NCBI GenBank assembly: GCA_017480285.1
Contig: JAFVAX010000076.1
Coordinates: 1 to 44,094, forward strand
Length of the DNA stretch: 44,094 nucleotides
DNA from: Paludibacteraceae bacterium
GTDB lineage: Bacteria > Bacteroidota > Bacteroidia > Bacteroidales > Paludibacteraceae
Direction of reading: 5' to 3'
The notes beneath the pieces are model-generated. The model was not told the origin of the DNA, made no database searches, and saw nothing but the letters and a program-made list of their open reading frames with translations. How positions within the stretch are numbered: the stretch's first letter is position 1; the number at the start of each line of letters is the position of its first letter. Of the stretch, positions 8,712 to 16,008 are shown one piece after another. The position numbers were made by a program, and so were the translations under genes.

Positions 8712-8743
8712 CAAATTTAAGTATTTTTTTTGTAAAAATCAAC
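8712..8743 (-). promoter_or_regulatory. Candidate Bacteroidota promoter upstream of rnhB
   Basis: On the minus strand a -7 box TAAATTTG (8719-8712) matches TAnnTTTG exactly. GTTG (8743-8740), one mismatch from the -33 consensus TTTG, lies 20 bases upstream. It sits between the stop of the deacetylase-like gene and the rnhB start. Confidence 0.5.
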
Positions 8744-9550
8744 CTATTTTTGATTTTTCTTTACAATAAGTTTCTTAATTTGATTTTTCAGAGTTTGCAA
8801 AACGGCTTCTTTCGTCCAACCAATCAGGTCGTTATGCCATCGGTTGGGGTGTGCTGTGAGTAGTGCTTTTTCGGGAAAATTATTTTCTGCGAGTGCTTTT
8901 ATTATGTCGTCGGTTGAGTGATAGGTCCAGCCTTTACTGAGCCACTCGTCTTGCATTTGTGGCACATTGTCGCGTACTGAATAGCGGTTACCGTCCCAAC
9001 AGCGACCCGTGTCTGTGAGGTAGAAAACGGACTTGAAATCAGTATCGAAATAGGGTTCGCCGATAAGTCCTAATTGTCTGTAGTTATGCGTTTTCCACAG
9101 GTCTTTAGCGTCCCACGGGCTGCGTGGTGAGCCGTGCATACAAACGGTGCGGACGGGGTAATATTGGCGAAAATAGTCTAACCACTCGGTGAAATGCCGG
9201 TAAGCCTTGTCGGTATCGCCTTTTGCCCAGTCCATGTCTTCGTAATGGTAGCCAATCTCCATACCTTTGAGTGCTATCTCACGAATGATATGAGGTTGGT
9301 TGGATGTTTTGACATATCGGAAATAGTAGGTGCTTGAGCCACTGCCTTCTTCGGCAAAGACACGCTGTTCGGTTTGCGCCATACGGAGTGCTGTAGGTGC
9401 ATCACGGTCAACATCGTGGCGCAGAATAACGAATTTGGCAGGAAGGGTTTTCAGCGTCAGATACTGCTCGTAGTTGAGAAAAGTATATCCTGCACTGTGG
9501 AAAGCGAGAAGCAGTTGCTCGTATTTTTCAAGAGTGAAGTCGCGTTGCAT
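8744..9550 (-). CDS. Polysaccharide deacetylase-like (NodB-fold) protein
   Basis: A 268-residue cytosolic-looking protein without a signal peptide. VILRHDVDRD near 56-65 has the paired Asp and His/Asp arrangement of the carbohydrate esterase 4 / glycoside-deacetylase superfamily, and GYHYEDMDW and CMHGSPRSPWD could carry further metal ligands. The segment LLTAHPNRWHND near the C-terminus resembles the late motif of related uncharacterised proteins often found in polysaccharide gene clusters. Substrate unknown; an envelope or capsular sugar is plausible from the company of surE, glmM and rfbA, but that is inference. It follows the 96-residue membrane protein by 34 bases and ends the rfbA-to-deacetylase run. 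Confidence 0.65.
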   Translation of the reverse strand: MQRDFTLEKYEQLLLAFHSAGYTFLNYEQYLTLKTLPAKFVILRHDVDRDAPTALRMAQTEQRVFAEEGSGSSTYYFRYVKTSNQPHIIREIALKGMEIGYHYEDMDWAKGDTDKAYRHFTEWLDYFRQYYPVRTVCMHGSPRSPWDAKDLWKTHNYRQLGLIGEPYFDTDFKSVFYLTDTGRCWDGNRYSVRDNVPQMQDEWLSKGWTYHSTDDIIKALAENNFPEKALLTAHPNRWHNDLIGWTKEAVLQTLKNQIKKLIVKKNQK

Positions 9551-9584
9551 AAGATGTTTGCAGATTGTGTGTTATCGTTTGTTT

Positions 9585-9875
9585 TCAAGATACCATAAAC
9601 CAGATGCAGGCAAGGAAATATGGCAGTGTGGCGATGGCAATGCCTTTGGCGGCGGTCCAAAACTCGAAGGCATAGAAGATGAATATCTGTGCGAGGTTGG
9701 GGAAGACACATACTATCATCATTTTTCCCCAGACAGCATTTCTCACAGCATTGTCGCCAAGCGCAACGAGCATATCAAGATCCATCCGATAGTAGAACAG
9801 GTAGCCGAAAACGAAGGGTACCAAAAGTCCTAAAACGATGCCTACGAAATAGTTGTCAAATCTCTTGAGTTGCAT
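9585..9875 (-). CDS. Small integral membrane protein, unknown function
   Basis: A 96-residue, strongly hydrophobic protein with three likely membrane segments at about 10-28, 47-68 and 74-94. The N-terminal MQLKRFDNYF is polar and probably cytoplasmic. I do not recognise an enzymatic motif. The start is three bases beyond the surE stop, so it is almost certainly co-transcribed and possibly coupled with surE. The coding evidence is the absence of a competing gene, the tight spacing and the coherent hydrophobic pattern. Confidence 0.7.
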   Translation of the reverse strand: MQLKRFDNYFVGIVLGLLVPFVFGYLFYYRMDLDMLVALGDNAVRNAVWGKMMIVCVFPNLAQIFIFYAFEFWTAAKGIAIATLPYFLACIWFMVS

Positions 9876-9878
9876 AAT

Positions 9879-10622
9879 TTATTGTCTTGCTTTTTGGAAA
9901 GTGGGGTAGTGTGTAGTATCAACGGAGGTAGGTGTGATGGCGATATAGCCGTTTTTCATCACACTCTCGTCGGTATCACAGGCTTCGGGTTCGATGTTCC
10001 TAAACACACCTTTCATAAGGTAGAATGTTCCGCCGTTAGGGTCGTGGTATTCGGCAAACTCGTCGTCCCAATAGCCTTTACATTGGCGTGCAAACTGAAA
10101 TCCTTTGAGTGGTCCTGTAGGCGCATTGACATTGAAGCAAACGCCCCGCTCTACGCTCATTTCGATGAGTTTCTGTGTGATAGGAAGCAGGTACGGCTTA
10201 TAGTGGGAGAAGTCGGCTTCCATTCGGTGGTCGTCAAGCGAGAAGCCGATTGACGGTATTCCGTATTCGGCACCCACATAGACGGCTCCCATAGTGCCTG
10301 AATAGATAACATTGACGGCAGCGTTTGAGCCATGGTTGATACCGGCTACAAGAAGGTCGGGTTTGAGGTCGTGGCAAACTATTTCAAGTCCCATCTTGAC
10401 GCAGTCAGACGGTGTGCCATTGCAGGTATAGACTCTTTTGCCATCGGTTTGTTCGACTAAATCTATTCGTAGCATCTTGCCTACGGAAATAGCGTTTGAC
10501 ATACCGCTTTGTGCTGTTTTAGGTGCAACCACAATAACCTCGCCGAGCGTTTGCAACTGCTCGACAAGCAATCGTATTCCGGGTGTACCCCAACCGTCGT
10601 CGTTAGTAATAAGGATTCTCAT
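9879..10622 (-). CDS. surE: 5'/3'-nucleotidase SurE
   Basis: A 247-residue SurE, a metal-dependent phosphatase acting on nucleoside monophosphates. Visible signatures are ILITNDDGWGTPGI at 3-16 with Asp8 and Asp9 as metal ligands, SGMSNAIS near 40, CNGTPSDCVKMGL near 88-100, and GINHGSNAAVNVIYSGTMG. Length is normal for the family. The ATG at 10622 is preceded directly by an A/T-rich heptamer tract, (TAAATTG)3 then TAA, where a ribosome-binding site would normally lie. It is the first gene after glmM and is separated from it by 117 bases of repeats. Confidence 0.94.
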   Translation of the reverse strand: MRILITNDDGWGTPGIRLLVEQLQTLGEVIVVAPKTAQSGMSNAISVGKMLRIDLVEQTDGKRVYTCNGTPSDCVKMGLEIVCHDLKPDLLVAGINHGSNAAVNVIYSGTMGAVYVGAEYGIPSIGFSLDDHRMEADFSHYKPYLLPITQKLIEMSVERGVCFNVNAPTGPLKGFQFARQCKGYWDDEFAEYHDPNGGTFYLMKGVFRNIEPEACDTDESVMKNGYIAITPTSVDTTHYPTFQKARQ

Positions 10623-10646
10623 TTACAATTTACAATTTACAATTTA
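10623..10646 (-). repeat. Heptamer leader tract (TAAATTG)3 abutting the surE start
   Basis: Read on the minus strand: three exact TAAATTG units (10646-10626), then TAA, then the surE ATG. The same unit occurs directly before lepB and rfbF in this window. Confidence 0.85.
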
Positions 10647-10653
10647 TACAATT

Positions 10654-10720
10654 CACCCTCATGCTGAACTTGTTTCAGCATCTAATCTATTCAGACCCTG
10701 AAACAAGTTCAGGGTGAGGA
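10654..10720. repeat. Two-hairpin dispersed intergenic repeat, copy 1 (complete)
   Basis: CACCCTC leads into a first hairpin (ATGCTGAA, loop CTTGT, TTCAGCAT; 10661-10681), a 13-base linker, a second hairpin (ACCCTGAA, loop ACAAG, TTCAGGGT; 10695-10715) and GAGGA. The two loops are complementary to each other (CTTGT and ACAAG), so the whole element can also fold as one larger imperfect palindrome. Related copies are at 16732-16802, 37738-37782 and 39680-39799. Confidence 0.8.
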
Positions 10721-10739
10721 GTCACAATTGTTTTTCAAC

Positions 10740-12116
10740 TTATTTAATAACTTCTTGTGCGAGGGCGTTAGCGGCCTGTTCGTCTTTGGCTTCGCTATAG
10801 ATACGGATGATGGGTTCTGTGTTGGACTTGCGCAGGTGTACCCAACCGTGTTGAAAGTCGATTTTTACACCATCGCGAGTGTCGATTTGTTCATTCTTAT
10901 ATAGTTGTTTTACTTTCTCAAGCAAGGCATCGACATCGGTATCAGGTGTGAGGTCGATACGGTTCTTGCTGATGCAGTATTGCGGATAGCGTTTTTTCAG
11001 TTCTGAGACGGTGATGTTGCCGTTTGTTTCTTGTTCTTTAGCAAGCAGTGTGAGGAAAAGTGCTATACCAACGAGAGCGTCTCTTCCGGCGTGCAAGGCG
11101 GGATAGATGACTCCGCCGTTGCCTTCGCCGCCTATGATGGCATTGACACGCTTCATTTCCGTTACTACATTCACTTCGCCTACTGCTGCGGCTGAATACT
11201 GGCCACCGCGAGCGAGTGTAACATCGCGCAGTGCACGGGTGCTACTCAGGTTGCTCACCGTGTTGCCCGGAGTATGCTGAAGCACATAGTCTGCCACTGA
11301 CACGAGAGTATATTCTTCGCCAAACATATCGCCGTTCTCGCAGACGATGGCAAGACGGTCTACATCAGGGTCAACTACGAAACCGACATCGGCTTTCTCT
11401 TGCCGCATAAGGTTGGAGATGTCTGTGAGGTTTTGCGGTATGGGTTCTGGTGTATGTGCAAACCTGCCGTTAGGCTCGGCGTTAAGGGCGATGATGTCGT
11501 CCACGCCTAAGGCTTTGAGCAGTGCCGGTACGGCAATGCCACCTACAGAGTTTATACCATCGAAGGCAACACGGAAATGTGCATTGTGGATGGCTTCAGT
11601 ATCAACCAGTGGTAGGGCGAGTACGCCTTCTATATGCTTTTGAAGATAGTCTTTATGCGTGATAGAGCCTAAACTCATAACTTCGGCAAAAGTGAAATCT
11701 TCGTTTTCGGCTATCTGTAGCACCTGTTTGCCTTCCTTGTCGGAGAGGAACTGTCCTTGCTCGTTGAGCAGTTTGAGTGCGTTCCACTGAATAGGGTTGT
11801 GTGAGGCGGTGAGTATGATACCACCTGCCGCCTGTTCGCCGGTAACGGCAATCTCGGTTGTTGGTGTAGTGGCAAGACCGATGTTTACGACTTCGTAGCC
11901 CATCGCGACGAGTGTGTTGCTGACAAGTGCGTCGAGCATTGCGCCTGACAGACGAGCGTCTCTGCCTACAACGAGGCGGTTGTTATGGGGCAGGTTCTGA
12001 CGGCGTTGTGTGGCGTATGCTGCGGTGAAGCGGACTATATCAACAGGGTTAAGACCTTCGCCGACCCGTCCGCCGATGGTGCCGCGAATACCCGAAATAG
12101 ATTTTACAAGTGACAT
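10740..12116 (-). CDS. glmM: Phosphoglucosamine mutase-type phosphohexomutase
   Basis: A 458-residue alpha-D-phosphohexomutase. The catalytic serine is Ser105 in TASHNPIQWNALK, the metal loop is DPDVDR at 249-254, and the sugar-binding loop is GGEGNGGV at 329-336. A phosphate-binding segment lies at the C-terminus (KSNTEPIIRIYSEA). Bacteroidales homologues are usually annotated as phosphoglucosamine mutase, which makes glucosamine 1-phosphate for UDP-GlcNAc. However, GEGNGG differs from the GEQSGH of E. coli GlmM and resembles phosphomanno/phosphoglucomutases, so the exact substrate is uncertain. The start lies two bases after the stop of the DUF4827 lipoprotein, so it belongs to the rfbA operon. 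Confidence 0.85.
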   Translation of the reverse strand: MSLVKSISGIRGTIGGRVGEGLNPVDIVRFTAAYATQRRQNLPHNNRLVVGRDARLSGAMLDALVSNTLVAMGYEVVNIGLATTPTTEIAVTGEQAAGGIILTASHNPIQWNALKLLNEQGQFLSDKEGKQVLQIAENEDFTFAEVMSLGSITHKDYLQKHIEGVLALPLVDTEAIHNAHFRVAFDGINSVGGIAVPALLKALGVDDIIALNAEPNGRFAHTPEPIPQNLTDISNLMRQEKADVGFVVDPDVDRLAIVCENGDMFGEEYTLVSVADYVLQHTPGNTVSNLSSTRALRDVTLARGGQYSAAAVGEVNVVTEMKRVNAIIGGEGNGGVIYPALHAGRDALVGIALFLTLLAKEQETNGNITVSELKKRYPQYCISKNRIDLTPDTDVDALLEKVKQLYKNEQIDTRDGVKIDFQHGWVHLRKSNTEPIIRIYSEAKDEQAANALAQEVIK

Positions 12117-12118
12117 AT

Positions 12119-12658
12119 TTAGAATTTCTTTATTTTGATGTGAATATCGTACCCGAAGGGTGTGACGGTAGTGCCGTCGTCGTCGAAGCCGAGTTTCGAG
12201 GGGCAGATGATAGTGGCTTTAGAGTTGCTATACTTCATATACTTCATCACGGTATGCCAAGCCGGACAGGTGTTGGCAGCGGTAACGCCGTATTGGAACT
12301 GCACGGGCCAGCCTGTGTCGTTGGTTGTCCAGAAACTGATGGTGTCGGACGGAATGTCGAGCGTATATTTGCGGTAGCGCATAACGATGTTGTCGTACAA
12401 TCGCAGTGTGTCGCCATCGGTGTCGCCGGCATCGGAGAGGTGGAAATAGAGGTTGTCGTCGTCAATCTCGATGTAGTCTTTCTCGCCCCAAACGCCATCT
12501 GCCGGAACGGAGTCCAAGATATTGATATGGTTGCGTTTGATATACTCTTTGATGAGTTTTTTCTCCTTTTTGAGTTCGCGGGCATAACTACGATTGCAGG
12601 CAGTGAGTATCACCAAGCCCAAGATGCCCGATACGAATAGATACAAGATTTTTTTCAT
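12119..12658 (-). CDS. DUF4827-type FKBP-like lipoprotein
   Basis: I place the start at 12658 (179 residues). That ATG is followed by a clean lipoprotein signal, MKKILYLFVSG and lipobox LTAC with Cys21, and it overlaps the previous stop by one base (TAATG). A longer frame exists upstream but only adds reading into the neighbouring gene. The mature part matches the DUF4827 family of Bacteroidota, with charged helices then segments such as VPADGVWGEKDYIEID and a closing VTPFGYDIHIKIKKF that recalls the last strand of an FKBP fold. It is probably anchored in the outer or inner membrane, facing the periplasm. Whether it has peptidyl-prolyl isomerase activity is unknown. Confidence 0.75.
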   Translation of the reverse strand: MKKILYLFVSGILGLVILTACNRSYARELKKEKKLIKEYIKRNHINILDSVPADGVWGEKDYIEIDDDNLYFHLSDAGDTDGDTLRLYDNIVMRYRKYTLDIPSDTISFWTTNDTGWPVQFQYGVTAANTCPAWHTVMKYMKYSNSKATIICPSKLGFDDDGTTVTPFGYDIHIKIKKF

Positions 12659-13194
12659 TATTGTACAGTTACTTTTAGGTCGATCCATATATTTTGATAG
12701 GGTTTGACTATATTGTTTCCACTTGCTCCGTAGGCATTGTACCATGGCACAACTACTCGGTAGTGGTCGCCATAGCACATCTTAAGCAGCAGTTGATCAA
12801 TCATTCTCAGGGCTTCGCCTGTTCCGGCTTTAAGCAGTTGCTCATTATTAAAGAGCAGGTTGCCATAGAAATCGAATATGAGTGCGCGTACCATGACGAT
12901 GTCGCCTTTGCGGATGCTATCGGTTGGTTGTGAAACAGTATCGTCTTCTAATTTGCAGAGCCAAAAGCCGTCTGTCTCTGTAAAGCGGAGACTGTCGTGC
13001 AAGGCAATGAAACGAGCAACTTCTTCGTCAGCCCTGTTAGCCATCTGTTGGCTTAACTGAGTGAGTTGCTGTTCGGTAGAGTCTTTGGCAACGCGGTTGG
13101 ACGGTGTTTGTGGCTTGGTGGAGCAACTGTTGCAACTTTGTAGCCATACAACCACAAGTCCGATAACGGCAATATGTGCTATTTTTTTTAGCAT
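12658..13194 (-). CDS. GldI-like FKBP-type peptidyl-prolyl isomerase lipoprotein
   Basis: I place the start at 13194 (178 residues), where MLKKIAHIAVIGLVVVWLQS leads to lipobox Cys21. This ATG lies inside the last codons of rfbA (7-base overlap), giving translational coupling. After a polar linker the C-terminal half shows an FKBP-like pattern: SIRKGDIVMVRALIFDFYG, then a helix, then YRVVVPWYNAYGASG and IKPYQ-like NIVKPYQNIWIDLKV, echoing the FKBP end of the PSxLAYG and IPPxxxLxFxVxL type. GldI-like lipoproteins are required for gliding or T9SS function in some flavobacteria, but that role is not shown here. The following gene appears to be a diverged relative of the same fold. Confidence 0.72.
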   Translation of the reverse strand: MLKKIAHIAVIGLVVVWLQSCNSCSTKPQTPSNRVAKDSTEQQLTQLSQQMANRADEEVARFIALHDSLRFTETDGFWLCKLEDDTVSQPTDSIRKGDIVMVRALIFDFYGNLLFNNEQLLKAGTGEALRMIDQLLLKMCYGDHYRVVVPWYNAYGASGNNIVKPYQNIWIDLKVTVQ

Positions 13195-14060
13195 TCTTTT
13201 TGAGCCAAGCGTAGCAGGTATTGTCCGTATGCCGTTTTTTCGAGTTGTTTGCCCAGTTCGTGCAGTTGTTGGTCGTTGATCCAGCGGTTGCGCCATGCTA
13301 TCTCTTCGATGCAACTGACATAGAAACCTTGTCGGTTTTGTATGGTAGCAATGAAGTTGGATGCGTCCAAGAGGCTATCACAGTTGCCTGTGTCGAGCCA
13401 TGCAAACCCGCGTCCTAACAGTTCTACACGGAGTTTGCCTTCGTTCATATAGACCTTATTGAGGTCCGTTATCTCGTACTCCCCACGGGCTGAAGGCTGA
13501 AGTTGTGCAGCTTTTTCGGTTACGGTGTTGTCGTAGAAATAGAGTCCGGGCACGGCATAGCTGCTTTTGGGTTTTTCGGGTTTCTCTTCGAGGCTGAGCA
13601 CTTTGCCGTTATGGTCGAACTCCACCACTCCGTATGCACGAGGGTCTTGAACGGAATAGCCGAATATGCAGGCTCCTTCTTTCAAGTTTGAGGCACGGCG
13701 AAGTATCTCGCTGAAGCCCTGTCCGTAGAAAAGGTTGTCGCCTAAGATAAGGCATCCGGCTTCGCCTGCGAGGAACTCTTTGCCGAGCACGAAGGCCTGT
13801 GCAAGTCCGTTAGGCACAAGTTGTACCTTGTACTCGAAGTGCATTCCTATATGGCTACCGTCGCCCAAGAGTTGCTGAAACATAGGCAGGTCGCGAGGTG
13901 TGGAGATAACAAGCACCTCGCGTATGCCGGCAAGCATAAGCGTTGAGAGAGGGTAGTAGATCATCGGCTTGTCATAGACAGGCATTATCTGTTTGCTAAT
14001 CGCTTTTGAAAGCGGATACAGACGGGTGGCACTACCACCGGCTAAGATTATTCCTTTCAT
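13188..14060 (-). CDS. rfbA: Glucose-1-phosphate thymidylyltransferase
   Basis: A 290-residue nucleotidyltransferase making dTDP-glucose from dTTP and glucose 1-phosphate, the entry to dTDP-rhamnose and other deoxysugars. The start at 14060 is chosen because MKGIILAGGSATRLYPLS is the canonical N-terminus; the open frame extends 34 codons upstream across the promoter and is rejected. Further signatures are KQIMPVYDKPMIYYPLS and LGDNLFYGQG. Length is standard. Unusually, the other rhamnose genes (rfbB, rfbC, rfbD) are not adjacent; instead rfbA heads an operon with two FKBP-like lipoproteins and glmM. A well-formed promoter lies 42-73 bases upstream. Confidence 0.94.
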   Translation of the reverse strand: MKGIILAGGSATRLYPLSKAISKQIMPVYDKPMIYYPLSTLMLAGIREVLVISTPRDLPMFQQLLGDGSHIGMHFEYKVQLVPNGLAQAFVLGKEFLAGEAGCLILGDNLFYGQGFSEILRRASNLKEGACIFGYSVQDPRAYGVVEFDHNGKVLSLEEKPEKPKSSYAVPGLYFYDNTVTEKAAQLQPSARGEYEITDLNKVYMNEGKLRVELLGRGFAWLDTGNCDSLLDASNFIATIQNRQGFYVSCIEEIAWRNRWINDQQLHELGKQLEKTAYGQYLLRLAQKEC

Positions 14061-14101
14061 ATTTGTTGCTTTTTTAGTAATCGAGTATTTGTTAAACCCT
14101 A

Positions 14102-14133
14102 CAAAGATACAATTTTTTATTGATTTTAACAAA
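14102..14133 (-). promoter_or_regulatory. Bacteroidota-type promoter of rfbA
   Basis: Minus strand: -33 TTTG (14133-14130), 20-base spacer, -7 TATCTTTG (14109-14102). Both boxes match the TTTG / TAnnTTTG consensus exactly. The rfbA ATG is 42 bases downstream. Confidence 0.75.
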
Positions 14134-14334
14134 TTTTTTCTCTTTCGGGATATTTTTAGCATATTTGCGCAATTTTTGTAGATAACGACTTCTACAAATA
14201 CAGGAATAGCACGCGATCATGGTATCGGTTTTGCGTATCATGGCAGAGGATTTGCCACTACTTTATGAATAGGTATAGAATAAAATGCATTCATGAACCT
14301 CATTTTAACACTCTAAAGTTGTCTTGAACCTAAC
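14134..14334. other. Intergenic stretch with no recognised gene
   Basis: About 200 A/T-rich bases upstream of the rfbA promoter. I see only short open frames on either strand and no match I can name. The duplicated ATCATGG near 14217 and 14238 is too short to interpret. Confidence 0.5.
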
Positions 14335-14388
14335 AAAAAATCCCACCATACAAGATAGGCGTTTTTACGCCGCCTTTGTATGATGGGA
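14335..14388 (-). terminator. Minus-strand Rho-independent terminator
   Basis: Arms 14341-14353 and 14376-14388 pair with one mismatch (TCCCAnCATACAA), enclosing a second stem GGCG/CGCC around TTTTTA. Read on the minus strand the hairpin is followed by TTTTTT (14340-14335). It lies downstream of the decayed minus-strand gene at 14564-14856. Confidence 0.65.
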
Positions 14389-14563
14389 AGAATGATGCCT
14401 GCATGAGGACTACCCAACAAAAAAAGCGAGAGTTGCAAAGTATTACGCAAAAACGCTTAATCAAATATGTCTTGAACTGTAGCCCTTTGCGGGTCATTTC
14501 TAGAATTTAGTTTCTTAGCCCATAGGCAAAATCTTTATTTCTGGTTGTTTATGTTGTTATAAT

Positions 14564-14856
14564 TCATTTTTCAGGATTGATTATCTCCCAGTGTCCGGTT
14601 TTGTTACTCCTTTTACGCTGAACAAGCTTTTTGTCAATTAACTTTTGGATTGCACGCTTAATGGTAGCTTCACTAACTTTCAATTGTTGCGCAATCTCAC
14701 TACGACTATAAGAAGGGTGCTCTTTGATGATATTAACTATAGCTCTCTCAATGAGTGTTATAGATTTTATCGGGTCATTTATCGGGTCATCGACTTCTCA
14801 CGCAACACCTCGTATGCACTCATATTGAGACGAGATATGAGTTCAGACTTAATCAT
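14564..14856 (-). pseudogene. Remnant of an AAA_4/AlbA-type ATP-binding DNA-binding protein (C-terminal winged helix)
   Basis: On the minus strand 14797-14564 is open for 77 codons and encodes a good winged-helix end: ERAIVNIIKEHPSYSRSEI, then QQLKVSEATIKRAIQKLI, then a polar tail and TGA. It is preceded by the tandem acidic repeat DDPINDPI. This arrangement is typical of the C-terminus of AAA_4 (divergent AlbA) proteins. The in-frame upstream codon at 14800-14798 is TGA. An ATG at 14856 begins MIKSELISRLNMSAYEVLRE in the neighbouring frame, which would join smoothly to the repeat if one base had been gained or lost near 14800. The large ATPase part is absent, so I read this as a decayed fragment. 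Confidence 0.5.
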
Positions 14857-14929
14857 GCCACACACAAACACACACACAAGTACAAAAAAAGAATGAAATA
14901 CGCAAATTTTTTGATTTTTTATCATATCA

Positions 14930-14961
14930 TTTGCAAAAGTGCTTAAAAAGTAGTAATTTTG
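14930..14961 (+). promoter_or_regulatory. Bacteroidota-type promoter of ilvE
   Basis: -33 TTTG (14930-14933), 20-base spacer, -7 TAATTTTG (14954-14961), both exact to consensus. The ilvE ATG follows 28 bases later. Confidence 0.75.
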
Positions 14962-14989
14962 TAAGCTTGAATAATTAAAAACAAAATAA

Positions 14990-16006
14990 ATGAAAAAGAA
15001 TATAGATTGGAGTAGATTAGGTTTTCATTACACAGAAACAGACACTATCGTCCGCAGTCATTATAAGGATGGCCGTTGGAGCAAGCCTTATCTGACTCAA
15101 GACAAGACTATCAATCTGCATCTTTCTGCCACTTGCCTTCATTATGGTCAGGAGGCGTTTGAGGGCTTGAAGGCTTTTCGCGGTGCAGACGGTAAGATTC
15201 GTATTTTCCGTATGAACGCCAATGCCGAGAGATTGTGGCAGTCGGCAATAGGGCTTGCTATGGCACCTGTGCCTACTTCGCTTTTCCGTGAGGCGGTGTT
15301 GCTTGCTCTGTCGGGCAACATTGATTATCTGCCCCCATACGAGACGGGTGCAACGCTGTATTTCCGTCCGCTACTTATCGGTACGAGTCCGCGCTTGGGC
15401 GTAGGTACTGCTCAGGAATATGAGTTTGTTATCATACCAAGTCCTATAGGTGCTTATTTCAAAGACGGTTTTCGCGGAACGCCGTTTATCATTGATCGCA
15501 CTGTTGATCGTGCCGCACCTTTAGGAACGGGCAGATATAAAGTGGGCGGAAACTATGCGGCATCGTTTCGTGCAACTGAACCTGCTCATAAACAGGGACT
15601 GTCGGTGATTTTTGTAGATTCAGTCCATCGTAAGTATATTGACGAATGTGGTGCCGCCAATTTCTTCGGTGTGAAAGACGGTGTATATATAACCCCTGCA
15701 TCGACTTCCATTTTGCCGAGTATCACCAACGACTCGCTTATGACGCTTTGCAAGGAGGTTGGTATTCCGGTCGAACGCCGTCCGATATTGGTTGAGGAGT
15801 TAGGCGATATGTCGGAGTGCGGTGCAGTGGGTACGGCGGCTGTTATAGCACCGATATCGCTTGTTATTGACCCTGATACGGGACGCACATATACTTTTGG
15901 CGAGGAACCCGGACAAGTAAGCAAACTGCTGTATAAGTTGCTTCAGGACATACAATATGGCAGGTCGGAAGATAAGCACGGATGGTGTGATGTAATTGAT
16001 AATTAG
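14990..16006 (+). CDS. ilvE: Branched-chain amino acid aminotransferase
   Basis: A 338-residue fold-type IV PLP aminotransferase that performs the last step of valine, leucine and isoleucine synthesis and the first step of their breakdown, using glutamate/2-oxoglutarate. The PLP lysine is K184 in GTGRYKVGGNYAAS; other signatures are LHYGQEAFEGLKAFRG at 50-65, YFRPLLIGTSPRLGV near 124-138 and the late segment DECGAANFFGV. Length fits the larger (BCAT-like) subgroup common in Bacteroidales. It has its own promoter, and dapB begins two bases after its stop, so amino-acid synthesis genes are coupled here. Confidence 0.95.
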   Translation: MKKNIDWSRLGFHYTETDTIVRSHYKDGRWSKPYLTQDKTINLHLSATCLHYGQEAFEGLKAFRGADGKIRIFRMNANAERLWQSAIGLAMAPVPTSLFREAVLLALSGNIDYLPPYETGATLYFRPLLIGTSPRLGVGTAQEYEFVIIPSPIGAYFKDGFRGTPFIIDRTVDRAAPLGTGRYKVGGNYAASFRATEPAHKQGLSVIFVDSVHRKYIDECGAANFFGVKDGVYITPASTSILPSITNDSLMTLCKEVGIPVERRPILVEELGDMSECGAVGTAAVIAPISLVIDPDTGRTYTFGEEPGQVSKLLYKLLQDIQYGRSEDKHGWCDVIDN

Positions 16007-16008
16007 CG

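Noticed and set aside
14645..14896. 83-residue plus-strand open frame in the gap before ilvE
   Set aside because: The opposite strand of the same DNA reads as a winged-helix fragment with recognisable pattern; the plus-strand peptide shows none.
14061..14989. Insertion-sequence remnant in the rfbA-ilvE gap
   Set aside because: No transposase fragment, terminal inverted repeats or target duplication could be identified; only the HTH remnant and a hairpin terminator are supported.
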